From assembly GCA_900553545.1 (NCBI GenBank), contig USDP01000023.1, forward strand, positions 1 through 14,541: a DNA stretch of 14,541 nt, in the 5' to 3' direction. Shown one piece after another: positions 6,446-12,675 of the stretch. The notes below the pieces were generated by a model. The model was not told the origin of the DNA. It worked only from the letters and a program-made list of their open reading frames with translations, and did no database searches. The stretch's first letter is position 1. Every line of letters begins with the position of its first letter. The translations under genes were made by a program, and so were the position numbers. The stretch is from an uncultured Eubacteriales bacterium. GTDB taxonomy: Bacteria; Bacillota; Clostridia; Oscillospirales; Oscillospiraceae.

Positions 6446-7078
6446 ATGAAGCTGATTCTTTTAGGTGCTCCCGGCGCCGGTAAGGGTACGCAGGCGGAGA
6501 TCATCAGCAAAAAGCTGAATATCCCCAGCATCTCGACCGGCAATATTCTTCGCGAAGCGATTAAAAACGGTACAGCCACTGGCCTCAAGGCCAAGAGCTT
6601 CATGGACGCCGGCAAGCTGGTTCCGGACGATGTCATCATCGGCATCGTCTCGGAACGGGTCGCCGAGCCGGACTGTGCGAACGGTTTCATCCTCGACGGT
6701 GTGCCCCGCACGATCCCGCAGGCAGAGGCCCTTGAGGCAGCGGGCATCCATTTCGACTGTGTCGTTTCGATCGAGATCGCGGACTCCGTGATCGAGTCCC
6801 GCATGACCGGCCGCCGCGTCTGCGGCAGCTGCGGTGCGAGCTACCACGTCACGGCCCATCCGCCGAAGCAGGAAGGTATCTGCGATCTGTGCGGCAAAGA
6901 GCTTGTCCTCCGCAAGGACGACGCGCCCGAAACCGTCCAGAACAGACTCCGCGTCTTCCACGCGGAGACCGAACCCCTGAAGGATTTCTATGCGAAGCTC
7001 GGCGTTTTGAAGCTGGTCGAAGGCAACCAGCCCATCGAAGACGCCACGCGCGATATCCTTGCGGCGCTGGGGATGTAA
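6446..7078 (+). CDS. adk: Adenylate kinase, zinc-lid form
   Basis: Adk catalyses ATP + AMP = 2 ADP in the cytoplasm, keeping adenylate pools balanced. The 210-residue product has the P-loop GAPGAGKGT (7-15), the AMP-binding TG.ILR segment (31-36), DGVPRT (84-89), TGRR at the lid (121-124) and RKDDAPETVQNRL (156-168). The long lid carries four cysteines, C126/C129 and C146/C149, the structural zinc site common in Gram-positive enzymes. One variation: the usual Phe of DGFPRT is Val here. The ATG follows GGAGGG with 7 nt spacing. The secY-adk-map order is conserved in Firmicutes. Confidence 0.98.
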   Translation: MKLILLGAPGAGKGTQAEIISKKLNIPSISTGNILREAIKNGTATGLKAKSFMDAGKLVPDDVIIGIVSERVAEPDCANGFILDGVPRTIPQAEALEAAGIHFDCVVSIEIADSVIESRMTGRRVCGSCGASYHVTAHPPKQEGICDLCGKELVLRKDDAPETVQNRLRVFHAETEPLKDFYAKLGVLKLVEGNQPIEDATRDILAALGM

Positions 7079-7082
7079 TTCT

Positions 7083-7829
7083 ATGATTCCAGTCAAAAAT
7101 GAGCACGAACTGGAGGTCATGCGCAAGGCCTGTAAAATTACCGCGGCAGCGCGTGCTTTGGCAGGCGAAATGGTAAGGCCGGGCGTTACGACCAAACAGA
7201 TCGACAAGGCGGTACACGATTTCATCGTGTCAAAGGGCGCAAAACCAACGTTCCTCGGCTATGGAGGGTTCCCCGGAAGCGTCTGCATCTCCGTCAACGA
7301 AGTGGTCATCCACGGCATTCCGGGCAATCGGGTGCTGAAGGAAGGCGACATCGTCTCGGTGGATGTCGGCGCGGAATGGGGCGGCTTTACTGGTGACTGC
7401 GCCGCGACCTTCGCCTGTGGGAAAATCTCGCCCACAGCGCAGAAGCTCATTACGGTAACAGAACAGAGTTTTTACGAGGGCATCAAATTTGCACGTCAGG
7501 GCTGCCGGATCTCCGACATCGGCCACGCGGTGCAGACGTATGTCGAGAGCCACGGATTTGGCGTGGTTCGCGCGTTCGTCGGGCATGGCGTCGGTGAGGT
7601 ATTGCACGAAGAGCCGTCCATCCCGAATTATGGCGCCCCTGGAAGAGGCCCGCGCATGGTCAAAGGCATGACGCTTGCGATCGAACCCATGGTCACGGAG
7701 GGCACGTATGATGTACGTGTGCTGCGCGACAAATGGACGACCGTGACAGCCGACGGCAAGCTCGCGGCCCACTATGAAAACACCATTCTCGTTACCGACG
7801 GCGAGCCGGAAATTCTCACCGTCACTTGA
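7083..7829 (+). CDS. map: Methionine aminopeptidase, type I
   Basis: Map removes the initiator methionine from nascent proteins after deformylation, acting at the ribosome exit. The 248-residue product has the pita-bread fold and all five metal ligands in family context: D94 (VDVGA), D105 (GDCA), H168 (GHGVG), E201 (IEPM) and E232 (ENT); H77 (VIHG) matches the substrate-contacting histidine. The ATG at 7083, 4 nt after the adk stop, gives the standard N-terminus MIPVKNEHELEVMRKA; an in-frame TTG at 7059 lies inside adk and is unlikely. The only ribosome binding signal is a weak TGGGGA at the adk end, suggesting coupling. Confidence 0.97.
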   Translation: MIPVKNEHELEVMRKACKITAAARALAGEMVRPGVTTKQIDKAVHDFIVSKGAKPTFLGYGGFPGSVCISVNEVVIHGIPGNRVLKEGDIVSVDVGAEWGGFTGDCAATFACGKISPTAQKLITVTEQSFYEGIKFARQGCRISDIGHAVQTYVESHGFGVVRAFVGHGVGEVLHEEPSIPNYGAPGRGPRMVKGMTLAIEPMVTEGTYDVRVLRDKWTTVTADGKLAAHYENTILVTDGEPEILTVT

Positions 7830-7841
7830 GGAGCAGCAGCG

Positions 7842-8126
7842 ATGGATGTTGCACGATCTGACGTCGTCCGTTCCTGTGCCGGGCGCGATAGCGGACAGCT
7901 CTTCTTCGTCGTAGAACTCGACGAGAGCTATGTCTATCTCGCGGACGGCAAGGGACGGCGGGTGGAAAAACCGAAGCGAAAGAAACGCAAGCATGTAGCA
8001 CTGCTGCCCCGGCGTGATTCCCGTGTCGCTGACAAGATTCGCAGCGGCGACAAGGTACTCAACAGCGAATTACGAAGGGAACTGGCCATTTATGGCCAGA
8101 AAAACAGTCAAAACCAAGGGGGTTAA
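7842..8126 (+). CDS. KOW-domain RNA-binding protein (L14e/L6e/L27e-like)
   Basis: This 94-residue basic protein is of the type often found between map and infA in Clostridia and annotated as a KOW-domain RNA-binding or L14E-like protein. It has an N-terminal KOW-like strand pattern (about residues 7-23: DVVRSCAGRDSGQLFFV), an acidic hairpin, and a very basic stretch KPKRKKRKHV (43-52) suited to RNA binding. The ATG lies 12 nt after the map stop, which overlaps a GAGGAG site. Its position between translation genes suggests a ribosome-associated role, but no function is established that I can name. No symbol is assigned. Confidence 0.85.
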   Translation: MDVARSDVVRSCAGRDSGQLFFVVELDESYVYLADGKGRRVEKPKRKKRKHVALLPRRDSRVADKIRSGDKVLNSELRRELAIYGQKNSQNQGG

Positions 8127-8132
8127 TTGATC

Positions 8133-8351
8133 TTGGCAAAAGACGACGTAATCGAACTTGAGGGCATCGTTACCGATGCACTGCCGAATGCGATGTTCTC
8201 CGTTGATATCGGCGGCGGGCACACCATTCTGGCGCATATTTCCGGCAAGCTCCGGATGAACTTTATCAAGATTCTGCCCGGTGATAAAGTCACGGTGCAA
8301 ATGTCTCCTTACGATTTAACAAGGGGCAGGATCACATGGAGAAGTAAGTAG
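8133..8351 (+). CDS. infA: Translation initiation factor IF-1
   Basis: IF-1 is an OB-fold protein that occupies the 30S A site during initiation and aids IF-2 and IF-3. With TTG at 8133 as start the product is 72 residues, the exact family length, beginning MAKDDVIELEG and ending YDLTRGRITWRSK, with HISGKLRMNFIKILPGDKV in the middle. Another in-frame TTG at 8127 would add MI at the front; I prefer 8133 because of the family N-terminus and because it is about 10 nt from the AGGGGG site, whereas 8127 is only 4 nt away. No ATG start is available. It ends in TAG, showing that TAG is a working stop codon in this genome. Confidence 0.95.
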   Translation: MAKDDVIELEGIVTDALPNAMFSVDIGGGHTILAHISGKLRMNFIKILPGDKVTVQMSPYDLTRGRITWRSK

Positions 8352-8381
8352 AGACGAACGTCTCGTATGGAGGTTAACAGT

Positions 8382-8495
8382 ATGAAGGTAAGACCGTCCG
8401 TAAAGCCCATGTGCGAGAAGTGCAAAGTCATCAAGCGCAAGGGCCGTGTTATGGTAATTTGCGAAAACCCGAAGCATAAGCAGAGACAAGGTTAA
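8382..8495 (+). CDS. rpmJ: 50S ribosomal protein L36
   Basis: L36 is the smallest 50S protein and binds 23S rRNA near the base of the L7/L12 stalk. This 37-residue product begins MKVRPSVKPMCEKCK and carries the complete zinc-binding set C11, C14, C27 and H32, so it is the zinc-binding form. The ATG follows ATGGAGGTTAACAGT, a good ribosome binding site. Stops are tandem TAA TAG. The order infA-rpmJ-rpsM is the usual one. Confidence 0.97.
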   Translation: MKVRPSVKPMCEKCKVIKRKGRVMVICENPKHKQRQG

Positions 8496-8514
8496 TAGGA
8501 GGTGCTCTGAGTAA

Positions 8515-8883
8515 ATGGCACGTATTGCTGGTATTGACCTGCCCCGTGATAAGAGAATCGAGATCGGTTTGACTTATATCTACGGCATCGGCAGAAAGAG
8601 CGCACAGGACATTCTGAAGCTGGCCAACGTGGATCCCGACATCCGCGTCAAGGATCTGACTGAGGATCAGGAGTCCGCGCTGCGTGAAGTGATCGATAAA
8701 CACTACACCATCGAGGGTGACCTCCGCCGTGAAGTCGCGCTCAACATCAAGCGTCTGACCGAGATTGGCTGCTACCGCGGTGTCCGTCACCGTCGTGGCC
8801 TGCCCGTCCACGGCCAGAGAACCAAGACCAATGCTCGTACCCGCAAGGGTCCGAAGAAGACCATTGCGAATAAGAAGAAGTAA
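8515..8883 (+). CDS. rpsM: 30S ribosomal protein S13
   Basis: S13 sits in the 30S head, contacts the P-site tRNA with its C-terminal tail, and bridges to L5. The 122-residue product has normal length, with ARIAGIDLPRDKRIEIGLTYI at the N-terminus (2-22), the helix-two-turns-helix region GIGRKSAQDILK (25-36) and the signature CYRGVRHRRGLPVHGQRTKTNARTRKGP (about 87-114). AGGAGG lies 10-15 nt ahead of the ATG. It is the first gene of the alpha block. Confidence 0.98.
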   Translation: MARIAGIDLPRDKRIEIGLTYIYGIGRKSAQDILKLANVDPDIRVKDLTEDQESALREVIDKHYTIEGDLRREVALNIKRLTEIGCYRGVRHRRGLPVHGQRTKTNARTRKGPKKTIANKKK

Positions 8884-8897
8884 GGAGGGATATGTAA

Positions 8898-9296
8898 ATG
8901 GCTAAAGCTGTTAAGAAAGTTGTCAAGCGCCGTCGTGAGCGCAAGGTAGTCGAAAAGGGCGCCGTGCATATCCGCTCGTCCTTCAATAACACCATGGTCA
9001 CCGTTACCGATCTGAACGGTAACGCGCTGTCCTGGGCTTCCTCCGGCGGCCTCGGTTTCCGCGGTAGCAGAAAGTCCACGCCGTACGCCGCGCAGATGGT
9101 CGCTGAGACCGCTGCAAAGGCTGCTGTGGAAAACTGCGGCCTGAAGACCGTTGAGGTCTACGTCAAGGGCCCCGGCCAGGGCCGTGAGTCCGCCATCCGT
9201 GCGTTGCAGTCCGCTGGTCTGGAAGTCACCATGATCAAGGACGTCACCCCCATCCCGCACAATGGCTGCCGCCCGCCCAAGCGCCGTCGCGTCTGA
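8898..9296 (+). CDS. rpsK: 30S ribosomal protein S11
   Basis: S11 lies on the 30S platform near the E site and the 3' end of 16S rRNA. The 132-residue product shows the family features HIRSSFNNTMVTVTDLNGN (about residues 24-42), SSGGLGFRGSRKSTPYAAQ (48-66) and the C-terminal signature IKDVTPIPHNGCRPPKRRRV (113-132). A GGAGGGA site precedes the start. Length and sequence are ordinary. Confidence 0.98.
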   Translation: MAKAVKKVVKRRRERKVVEKGAVHIRSSFNNTMVTVTDLNGNALSWASSGGLGFRGSRKSTPYAAQMVAETAAKAAVENCGLKTVEVYVKGPGQGRESAIRALQSAGLEVTMIKDVTPIPHNGCRPPKRRRV

Positions 9297-9317
9297 TCGA
9301 CAAGGAGGAAAGTAATT

Positions 9318-9914
9318 ATGGCAAAGAATACACAGCCTGTTCTCAAACGCTGCCGGACGCTCGGCGTCTCCCCGGCTGCGATGGGCTACGCCAAGCAGTC
9401 CAACCGCAACCCCGGCGGCAAGAGAAGAACCAAGAAGTCTGAGTATGGCACGCAGCTGACCGAGAAGCAGAAGGTCAAATTCGTCTACGGCATCCTGGAG
9501 AAGCAATTCCGGATGTACTACGAAAAGGCCGAGCGCATGAACGGCAACACCGGCGAGATCCTTCTGAGCCTCGTCGAGCGCCGCCTGGACAATGTTGTCT
9601 ATCGCCTTGGCTTCGCTTCGACCCGCCGTGAGGCCCGTCAGCTCGTCAACCATGGTCATTACACTGTCAACGGCAAGTCCGTCAACATCCCGTCCTATCT
9701 GGTCGAGGTGGGCGACGTCATCGCCGTCAGCGAAAAGAGCAGCTCCAACAACCGCTTCAAGAAGATGAAGGAAGACGACGCCTTCGTCGCCGCCCCGAAG
9801 TGGCTGGACAGAGATAAGAATACCCTCACCGGTAAGGTTATTGCGCTGCCCGCAAGAGACGATATTGACTTTGAGATCGCAGAAAATCTGATCGTCGAAT
9901 TGTACTCCAAGTAA
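9318..9914 (+). CDS. rpsD: 30S ribosomal protein S4
   Basis: S4 nucleates assembly of the 30S body on 16S rRNA and influences decoding accuracy; in several bacteria it also represses its own mRNA. The 198-residue product begins MAKNTQPVLKRCRTLG, has the KSEYGTQLTEKQKVKF block (about 40-55), and the S4 RNA-binding domain RRLDNVVYRLGFASTRREARQLVNHGHYTVNG (about 92-123). Only one cysteine of the old zinc site is left, so it is the non-zinc form, unlike S14, L24 and L36 here. Its place between rpsK and rpoA follows the clostridial arrangement, not that of Bacillus. Confidence 0.98.
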   Translation: MAKNTQPVLKRCRTLGVSPAAMGYAKQSNRNPGGKRRTKKSEYGTQLTEKQKVKFVYGILEKQFRMYYEKAERMNGNTGEILLSLVERRLDNVVYRLGFASTRREARQLVNHGHYTVNGKSVNIPSYLVEVGDVIAVSEKSSSNNRFKKMKEDDAFVAAPKWLDRDKNTLTGKVIALPARDDIDFEIAENLIVELYSK

Positions 9915-9951
9915 CGTTTCACCCTCGTTTATTGGTAAGCTGAATTCGGCA

Positions 9952-9968
9952 GCGAAACAGAGTTTCGC
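9952..9968 (+). promoter_or_regulatory. Hairpin ahead of rpoA
   Basis: A perfect 7-bp inverted repeat, GCGAAAC and GTTTCGC around an AGA loop, lies in the 78-base rpsD-rpoA gap, ending about 7 nt before the AAGGAGGG of rpoA. It has no T-run and is not a terminator. It may influence translation or mRNA processing between S4 and RNA polymerase alpha; this is inference. Confidence 0.45.
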
Positions 9969-9992
9969 AGTTACAAGGAGGGTAATTTATTC

Positions 9993-10955
9993 ATGGTAGA
10001 AATTGAAAAGCCGCGTATCGAGTGTGTCGATTCTCCGGAAGACGGTTCCTACGGCAAATATATCGTCGAGCCTCTGGAACGGGGCTACGGTACCACCCTC
10101 GGCAACAGCCTCAGACGGATCCTGCTTTCCTCTCTGCCCGGCACGGCCGCGACCTCTATCAAGATCGCGGGCGTCCAGCATGAGTTCTCCACGATCCCGG
10201 GCGTCAAGGAAGACGTCACGGAGATCGTGCTGAATGTGAAGAAGATCATCGCAAGACTGCACAGCCAGGGCGCAAAGACCGTCTATATCGACGCGACCGG
10301 TGAATGTGAAGTGACTGCTGGCGACATCAAGGCCGACGGCGAAGTGGAGATCCTCAATCCGGATCTGCACATCTGCACGCTGGGTCCCGATGCCACCTTC
10401 AACATGGAGATCACCATGAACCATGGGCGCGGATACGTCTCGTCCGACAAGAACAAGACACCCAACCTGCCCATCGGCACGATCGCCGTCGATTCCATCT
10501 ACACGCCTGTTTACAAGGTGAACTACACCGTGGAAAACACGCGCGTGGGCAACATGACAGACTATGATAAGCTGACCTTGGAAGTCTGGACCGATTCTAC
10601 CATCTCCGCAAGAGATGCGGTCAGTCTCGGCGCGAAGATCCTTTCCGACCATCTGAGCCTGTTCACCGACCTCTCCGAGACGGTCGCCAGCAAGCCGACG
10701 ATGGCCGAAAAGGCGGAAACGCACCGCGACAAAGTGCTCGAGCTGACCATCGAAGAGCTTGACCTCTCCGTCCGCAGCTTCAACTGCCTCAAGCGTGCCA
10801 ACATCAACAACGTCGAGGATCTGATCTCCAGAACCGGCGAAGATATGATGAAAGTCCGCAACATGGGCAGAAAGTCGCTGGAAGAGGTGCAGAACAAGCT
10901 GGCCATGATGGGTCTGTCTCTGGCAAGCGAAGATTCCAACAATTCCAACAACTAA
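9993..10955 (+). CDS. rpoA: DNA-directed RNA polymerase alpha subunit
   Basis: Alpha dimerises to seed RNA polymerase assembly and its C-terminal domain contacts upstream promoter DNA and activators. The 320-residue product has the N-terminal domain (about 1-230) with the assembly motif LERGYGTTLGNSLRRILLSSLPG (28-50) and the DNA-binding C-terminal domain (about 248-310) with LTIEELDLSVRSFNCLKRANI; R261 corresponds by context to the DNA-contacting arginine of this domain. A flexible tail SNNSNN ends the protein. A strong AAGGAGGG site precedes the ATG. Its inclusion in the ribosomal operon couples polymerase and ribosome synthesis. Confidence 0.98.
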   Translation: MVEIEKPRIECVDSPEDGSYGKYIVEPLERGYGTTLGNSLRRILLSSLPGTAATSIKIAGVQHEFSTIPGVKEDVTEIVLNVKKIIARLHSQGAKTVYIDATGECEVTAGDIKADGEVEILNPDLHICTLGPDATFNMEITMNHGRGYVSSDKNKTPNLPIGTIAVDSIYTPVYKVNYTVENTRVGNMTDYDKLTLEVWTDSTISARDAVSLGAKILSDHLSLFTDLSETVASKPTMAEKAETHRDKVLELTIEELDLSVRSFNCLKRANINNVEDLISRTGEDMMKVRNMGRKSLEEVQNKLAMMGLSLASEDSNNSNN

Positions 10956-10991
10956 GCGCATATAACCTTTCAAAGAAGGAGGAAAAACCCT

Positions 10992-11333
10992 ATGTTTGGT
11001 ACCAGAAAGCTCGGCAGAACCAGCTCCCAGAGAAAGGCGATGCTGCGGGCTATGACCACATATCTGTTCGAGAACGGCAAGATGGAAACCACGTTCACCC
11101 GTGCGAAGGAAGTCCAGCCGGTCGCCGAGAAGATGATCACCCTTGGCAAGAAGAACACCCTCGCGACCTATCGCAAGGCTCTGTCCTATATCACCAAGGA
11201 AGATGTTGCCAACAAGCTGTTCAAGGAGATCGCTCCGAAGTATGCCGACCGCAACGGCGGCTACACCCGCGTGACCCGTATTGGCCAGCGCCGCGGCGAC
11301 GCCGCCGAGATGGCCGTCATCGAATTGGTCTGA
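10992..11333 (+). CDS. rplQ: 50S ribosomal protein L17
   Basis: L17 lies on the 50S surface near the tunnel exit. The 113-residue product begins MFGTRKLGRTSSQRKAMLRAM and ends with NGGYTRVTRIGQRRGDAAEMAVIELV, the full family signature. Its ribosome binding site is AAGGAGG, about 10 nt before the ATG. It is the last gene of the long operon; the terminator begins 14 nt after its stop. The ECF transporter, truA, rplM and rpsI genes that often follow in Firmicutes are absent here. Confidence 0.98.
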   Translation: MFGTRKLGRTSSQRKAMLRAMTTYLFENGKMETTFTRAKEVQPVAEKMITLGKKNTLATYRKALSYITKEDVANKLFKEIAPKYADRNGGYTRVTRIGQRRGDAAEMAVIELV

Positions 11334-11334
11334 T

Positions 11335-11440
11335 TCGAAGAAGCACCAACCCCTCTTTGGCAAGCTGCCAAAGAGGGGTTCTACTTTTCATATTCTCTGT
11401 GTTTTTGGGCAGACTAACGGAAAAGGTGGTGCTTCTTTGA
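11335..11440 (+). promoter_or_regulatory. Inverted repeat enclosing the rplQ terminator and covering the spoVAC start
   Basis: TCGAAGAAGCACCA (11335-11348) is complementary, with one G-U pair, to TGGTGCTTCTTTGA (11427-11440). The second arm covers part of the spoVAC ribosome binding site (GGTGGT, 11425-11430) and reaches the first base of its ATG. In a transcript reading through from rplQ this 14-bp stem could block initiation, while transcripts starting inside would lack the first arm. The pairing is visible; the function is inference. Confidence 0.5.
11348..11392 (+). terminator. Intrinsic terminator of the ribosomal operon
   Basis: A perfect 15-bp stem, AACCCCTCTTTGGCA (11348-11362) with TGCCAAAGAGGGGTT (11366-11380), has a 3-nt AGC loop and is followed by a pyrimidine-rich CTACTTTTC. 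Placement just after rplQ fits the end of the operon. The T-run is interrupted, so some read-through is possible. Confidence 0.9.
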
Positions 11441-11883
11441 TGAAATTCACGAAAAAAGAGTATAACCGGTATGTCGCGGATCTCGCGCCGAAATCGCCGC
11501 TGGCGAAGGATCTGGTGTGCAGCTTCTGCATCGGCGGACTGATCTGCGCGCTGGGGTAGCTGATTTTGAACGGATGGAAGCTGGCGGGGTTGGACACGGA
11601 GGCCGCGGGCACGGCGACGAGCGTCAGTCTCATTTTCATCAGCGCGGTGCTGACGGGGCTTAGCATTTATGACGACATTGCGAAGGTAGCTGGCGCGGGC
11701 ACGATCGTGCCGATCACAGGCTTCGCCAACTCGGTCGTCTCTCCGGCCATCGAGTTCAAGGCCGAAGGCTTCATCACCGGCATGGCGGCGAAAATGTTCG
11801 TGATCGCCGGGCCGGTCATCGTCTACGGCACGGTCGCGAGCGTGGTCTACGGCCTGATTCTCATGATTTTCGGTCTGGCGTGA
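11440..11883 (+). pseudogene. spoVAC: Stage V sporulation protein AC, interrupted by in-frame TAG
   Basis: SpoVAC is a membrane protein of the SpoVA channel of spores, which moves dipicolinic acid and acts in germination. Reading from ATG 11440 gives 39 residues (MKFTKKEYNRYVADLAPKSP through GGLICALG), then TAG at 11557-11559, then 107 residues in the same frame, with the family block AGAGTIVPITGFANSVVSPA and the final membrane segments. The total of 147 codons matches the family's usual length near 150. Relatives have Gln after the ...G at this place, so CAG to TAG is the simplest change. The rest is undamaged, so it is a recent nonsense mutation, a sequencing error, or a read-through/suppressed gene. 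The usual partners spoVAD and spoVAE are not next to it. A GGTGGT ribosome binding site lies 9 nt ahead. Confidence 0.85.
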
Positions 11884-11899
11884 GCCAGACCGATTTTTG
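11870..11899 (+). terminator. Intrinsic terminator overlapping the spoVAC 3' end
   Basis: A perfect 10-bp stem, TCGGTCTGGC (11870-11879) with GCCAGACCGA (11884-11893), has a GTGA loop that contains the spoVAC TGA stop, and is followed by TTTTT (11894-11898). The first arm lies inside the coding sequence. It is oriented for + strand transcription; there is no T-run on the - strand side. Confidence 0.9.
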
Positions 11900-11909
11900 C
11901 TTGTCTGGC

Positions 11910-11938
11910 TTTACTTTTCTGATACGCTGTTGTAGAAT
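11910..11938 (+). promoter_or_regulatory. Promoter-like boxes antisense to the acetyltransferase gene
   Basis: TTTACT (11910-11915) and TAGAAT (11933-11938), 17 bases apart, fit a housekeeping sigma promoter on the + strand. The next + strand gene starts only at 12700, so a transcript from here would first run antisense through the whole acetyltransferase gene. Chance occurrence in this AT-richer gap is possible. Confidence 0.3.
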
Positions 11939-11968
11939 ATGCGGAGAAATGGGGCAGCGATGCCGGTT

Positions 11969-12604
11969 TTAATCTGCAATGCTTCTGATTTTTGTAAGAT
12001 CGCCGCTGCAAAGCGCCTCCATGTTGCGAAAGATTTTCCCGGCGTCCCAATCCCACCATTTGAGGTTAAGCAGGTACGCGATCAGCTCATCGTCAAACCG
12101 CCGCCGGATCATGCGGCACGGATTCCCGCCCGCGATGCAGTATGGCGGAACATCCTTTGTGACGACGGAATTCGCGCCGATGATCGCGCCGTCGCCAATG
12201 TGTACGCCCGGCATCACGGTCACATTCTGGCCGATCCAGACGTCACTGCCGACTACGGTGTCGCCTTTCAGCGGAAGGTCGTCGAGCGGCGGCGCGAACG
12301 CTTCCCATCCGCCGCCCATGATATTGAACGGATAGGTCGAGACGCTGTTCATCCGGTGGTTCGCGCCGTTCATCACAAATTCGATCCCCCGTGCGATGGC
12401 GCAGAATTTCCCGATGATGAGCCTGTCACCCAAAAATTCGTAATGGTGCGTCACGTGCTCTTCAAATCGCTCCGCGCCGTTCACATCGTCATAGTAGCTG
12501 TACTCTCCAACAATGATGTTGGGGCGCGTGATGACGTTTTTGATGTATACGATCTGCTGGATGTTCTCATTCGGATGGATCTTGTTCGGGTCAGGGCCGG
12601 TCAT
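11969..12604 (-). CDS. Vat/CatB-type O-acetyltransferase (xenobiotic acyltransferase family)
   Basis: This 211-residue left-handed beta-helix (hexapeptide-repeat) enzyme would transfer acetyl from acetyl-CoA to a hydroxyl group. It resembles Vat streptogramin A acetyltransferases: VGEYSYYDD (32-40), IGKFCAIARGIEFVMNGANHRM (64-85) with the likely catalytic H83, STYPFNIMGGGW (89-100), then hexapeptide repeats KGDTVVGSDVWIGQNVTVMPGVHIGDGAIIGANSVVTKDV and AGGNPCRMIRRRF (158-170), and the C-terminal LKWWDWD (181-187). The start ATG (complement of 12602-12604) follows GGAGGT with 9-nt spacing; the frame stays open upstream but lacks such support. CatB-like proteins and unstudied homologues share these motifs, so streptogramin resistance is a possibility, not a conclusion. 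It is divergent from the following membrane enzyme. Confidence 0.88.
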   Translation of the reverse strand: MTGPDPNKIHPNENIQQIVYIKNVITRPNIIVGEYSYYDDVNGAERFEEHVTHHYEFLGDRLIIGKFCAIARGIEFVMNGANHRMNSVSTYPFNIMGGGWEAFAPPLDDLPLKGDTVVGSDVWIGQNVTVMPGVHIGDGAIIGANSVVTKDVPPYCIAGGNPCRMIRRRFDDELIAYLLNLKWWDWDAGKIFRNMEALCSGDLTKIRSIAD

Positions 12605-12626
12605 ATGTTGCGCACCTCCATGAATT

Positions 12627-12656
12627 TTGGTTCGCTCTCTGCCCCCATCGTACCAT
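12627..12656 (+). promoter_or_regulatory. Possible promoter of the LTA-synthase-like gene
   Basis: TTGGTT (12627-12632) and TACCAT (12651-12656) are 18 bases apart on the + strand, a moderate match to the housekeeping consensus. Its -10 box shares two bases with the divergent acetyltransferase -10 box (12647-12652), so both promoters could hardly be occupied together. Confidence 0.3.
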
Positions 12657-12675
12657 ATCGGGACGTGGATGGCAA
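12647..12675 (-). promoter_or_regulatory. Putative sigma-A promoter of the acetyltransferase gene
   Basis: On the - strand, TTGCCA (complement of 12670-12675) and TACGAT (complement of 12647-12652) are spaced by 17 bases. The predicted start of transcription would lie roughly 35 bases ahead of the ATG. The -10 box overlaps the possible -10 box of the divergent gene. Confidence 0.5.

Noticed and set aside
11381..11425. Sigma G-type promoter for spoVAC (CATATTC at 11389-11395)
   Set aside because: It misses two -10 positions and no fitting -35 lies 18 bases upstream.
11557..11559. TAG reassigned to glutamine
   Set aside because: infA ends at TAG at its exact family length, and no other gene here has an in-frame TAG.
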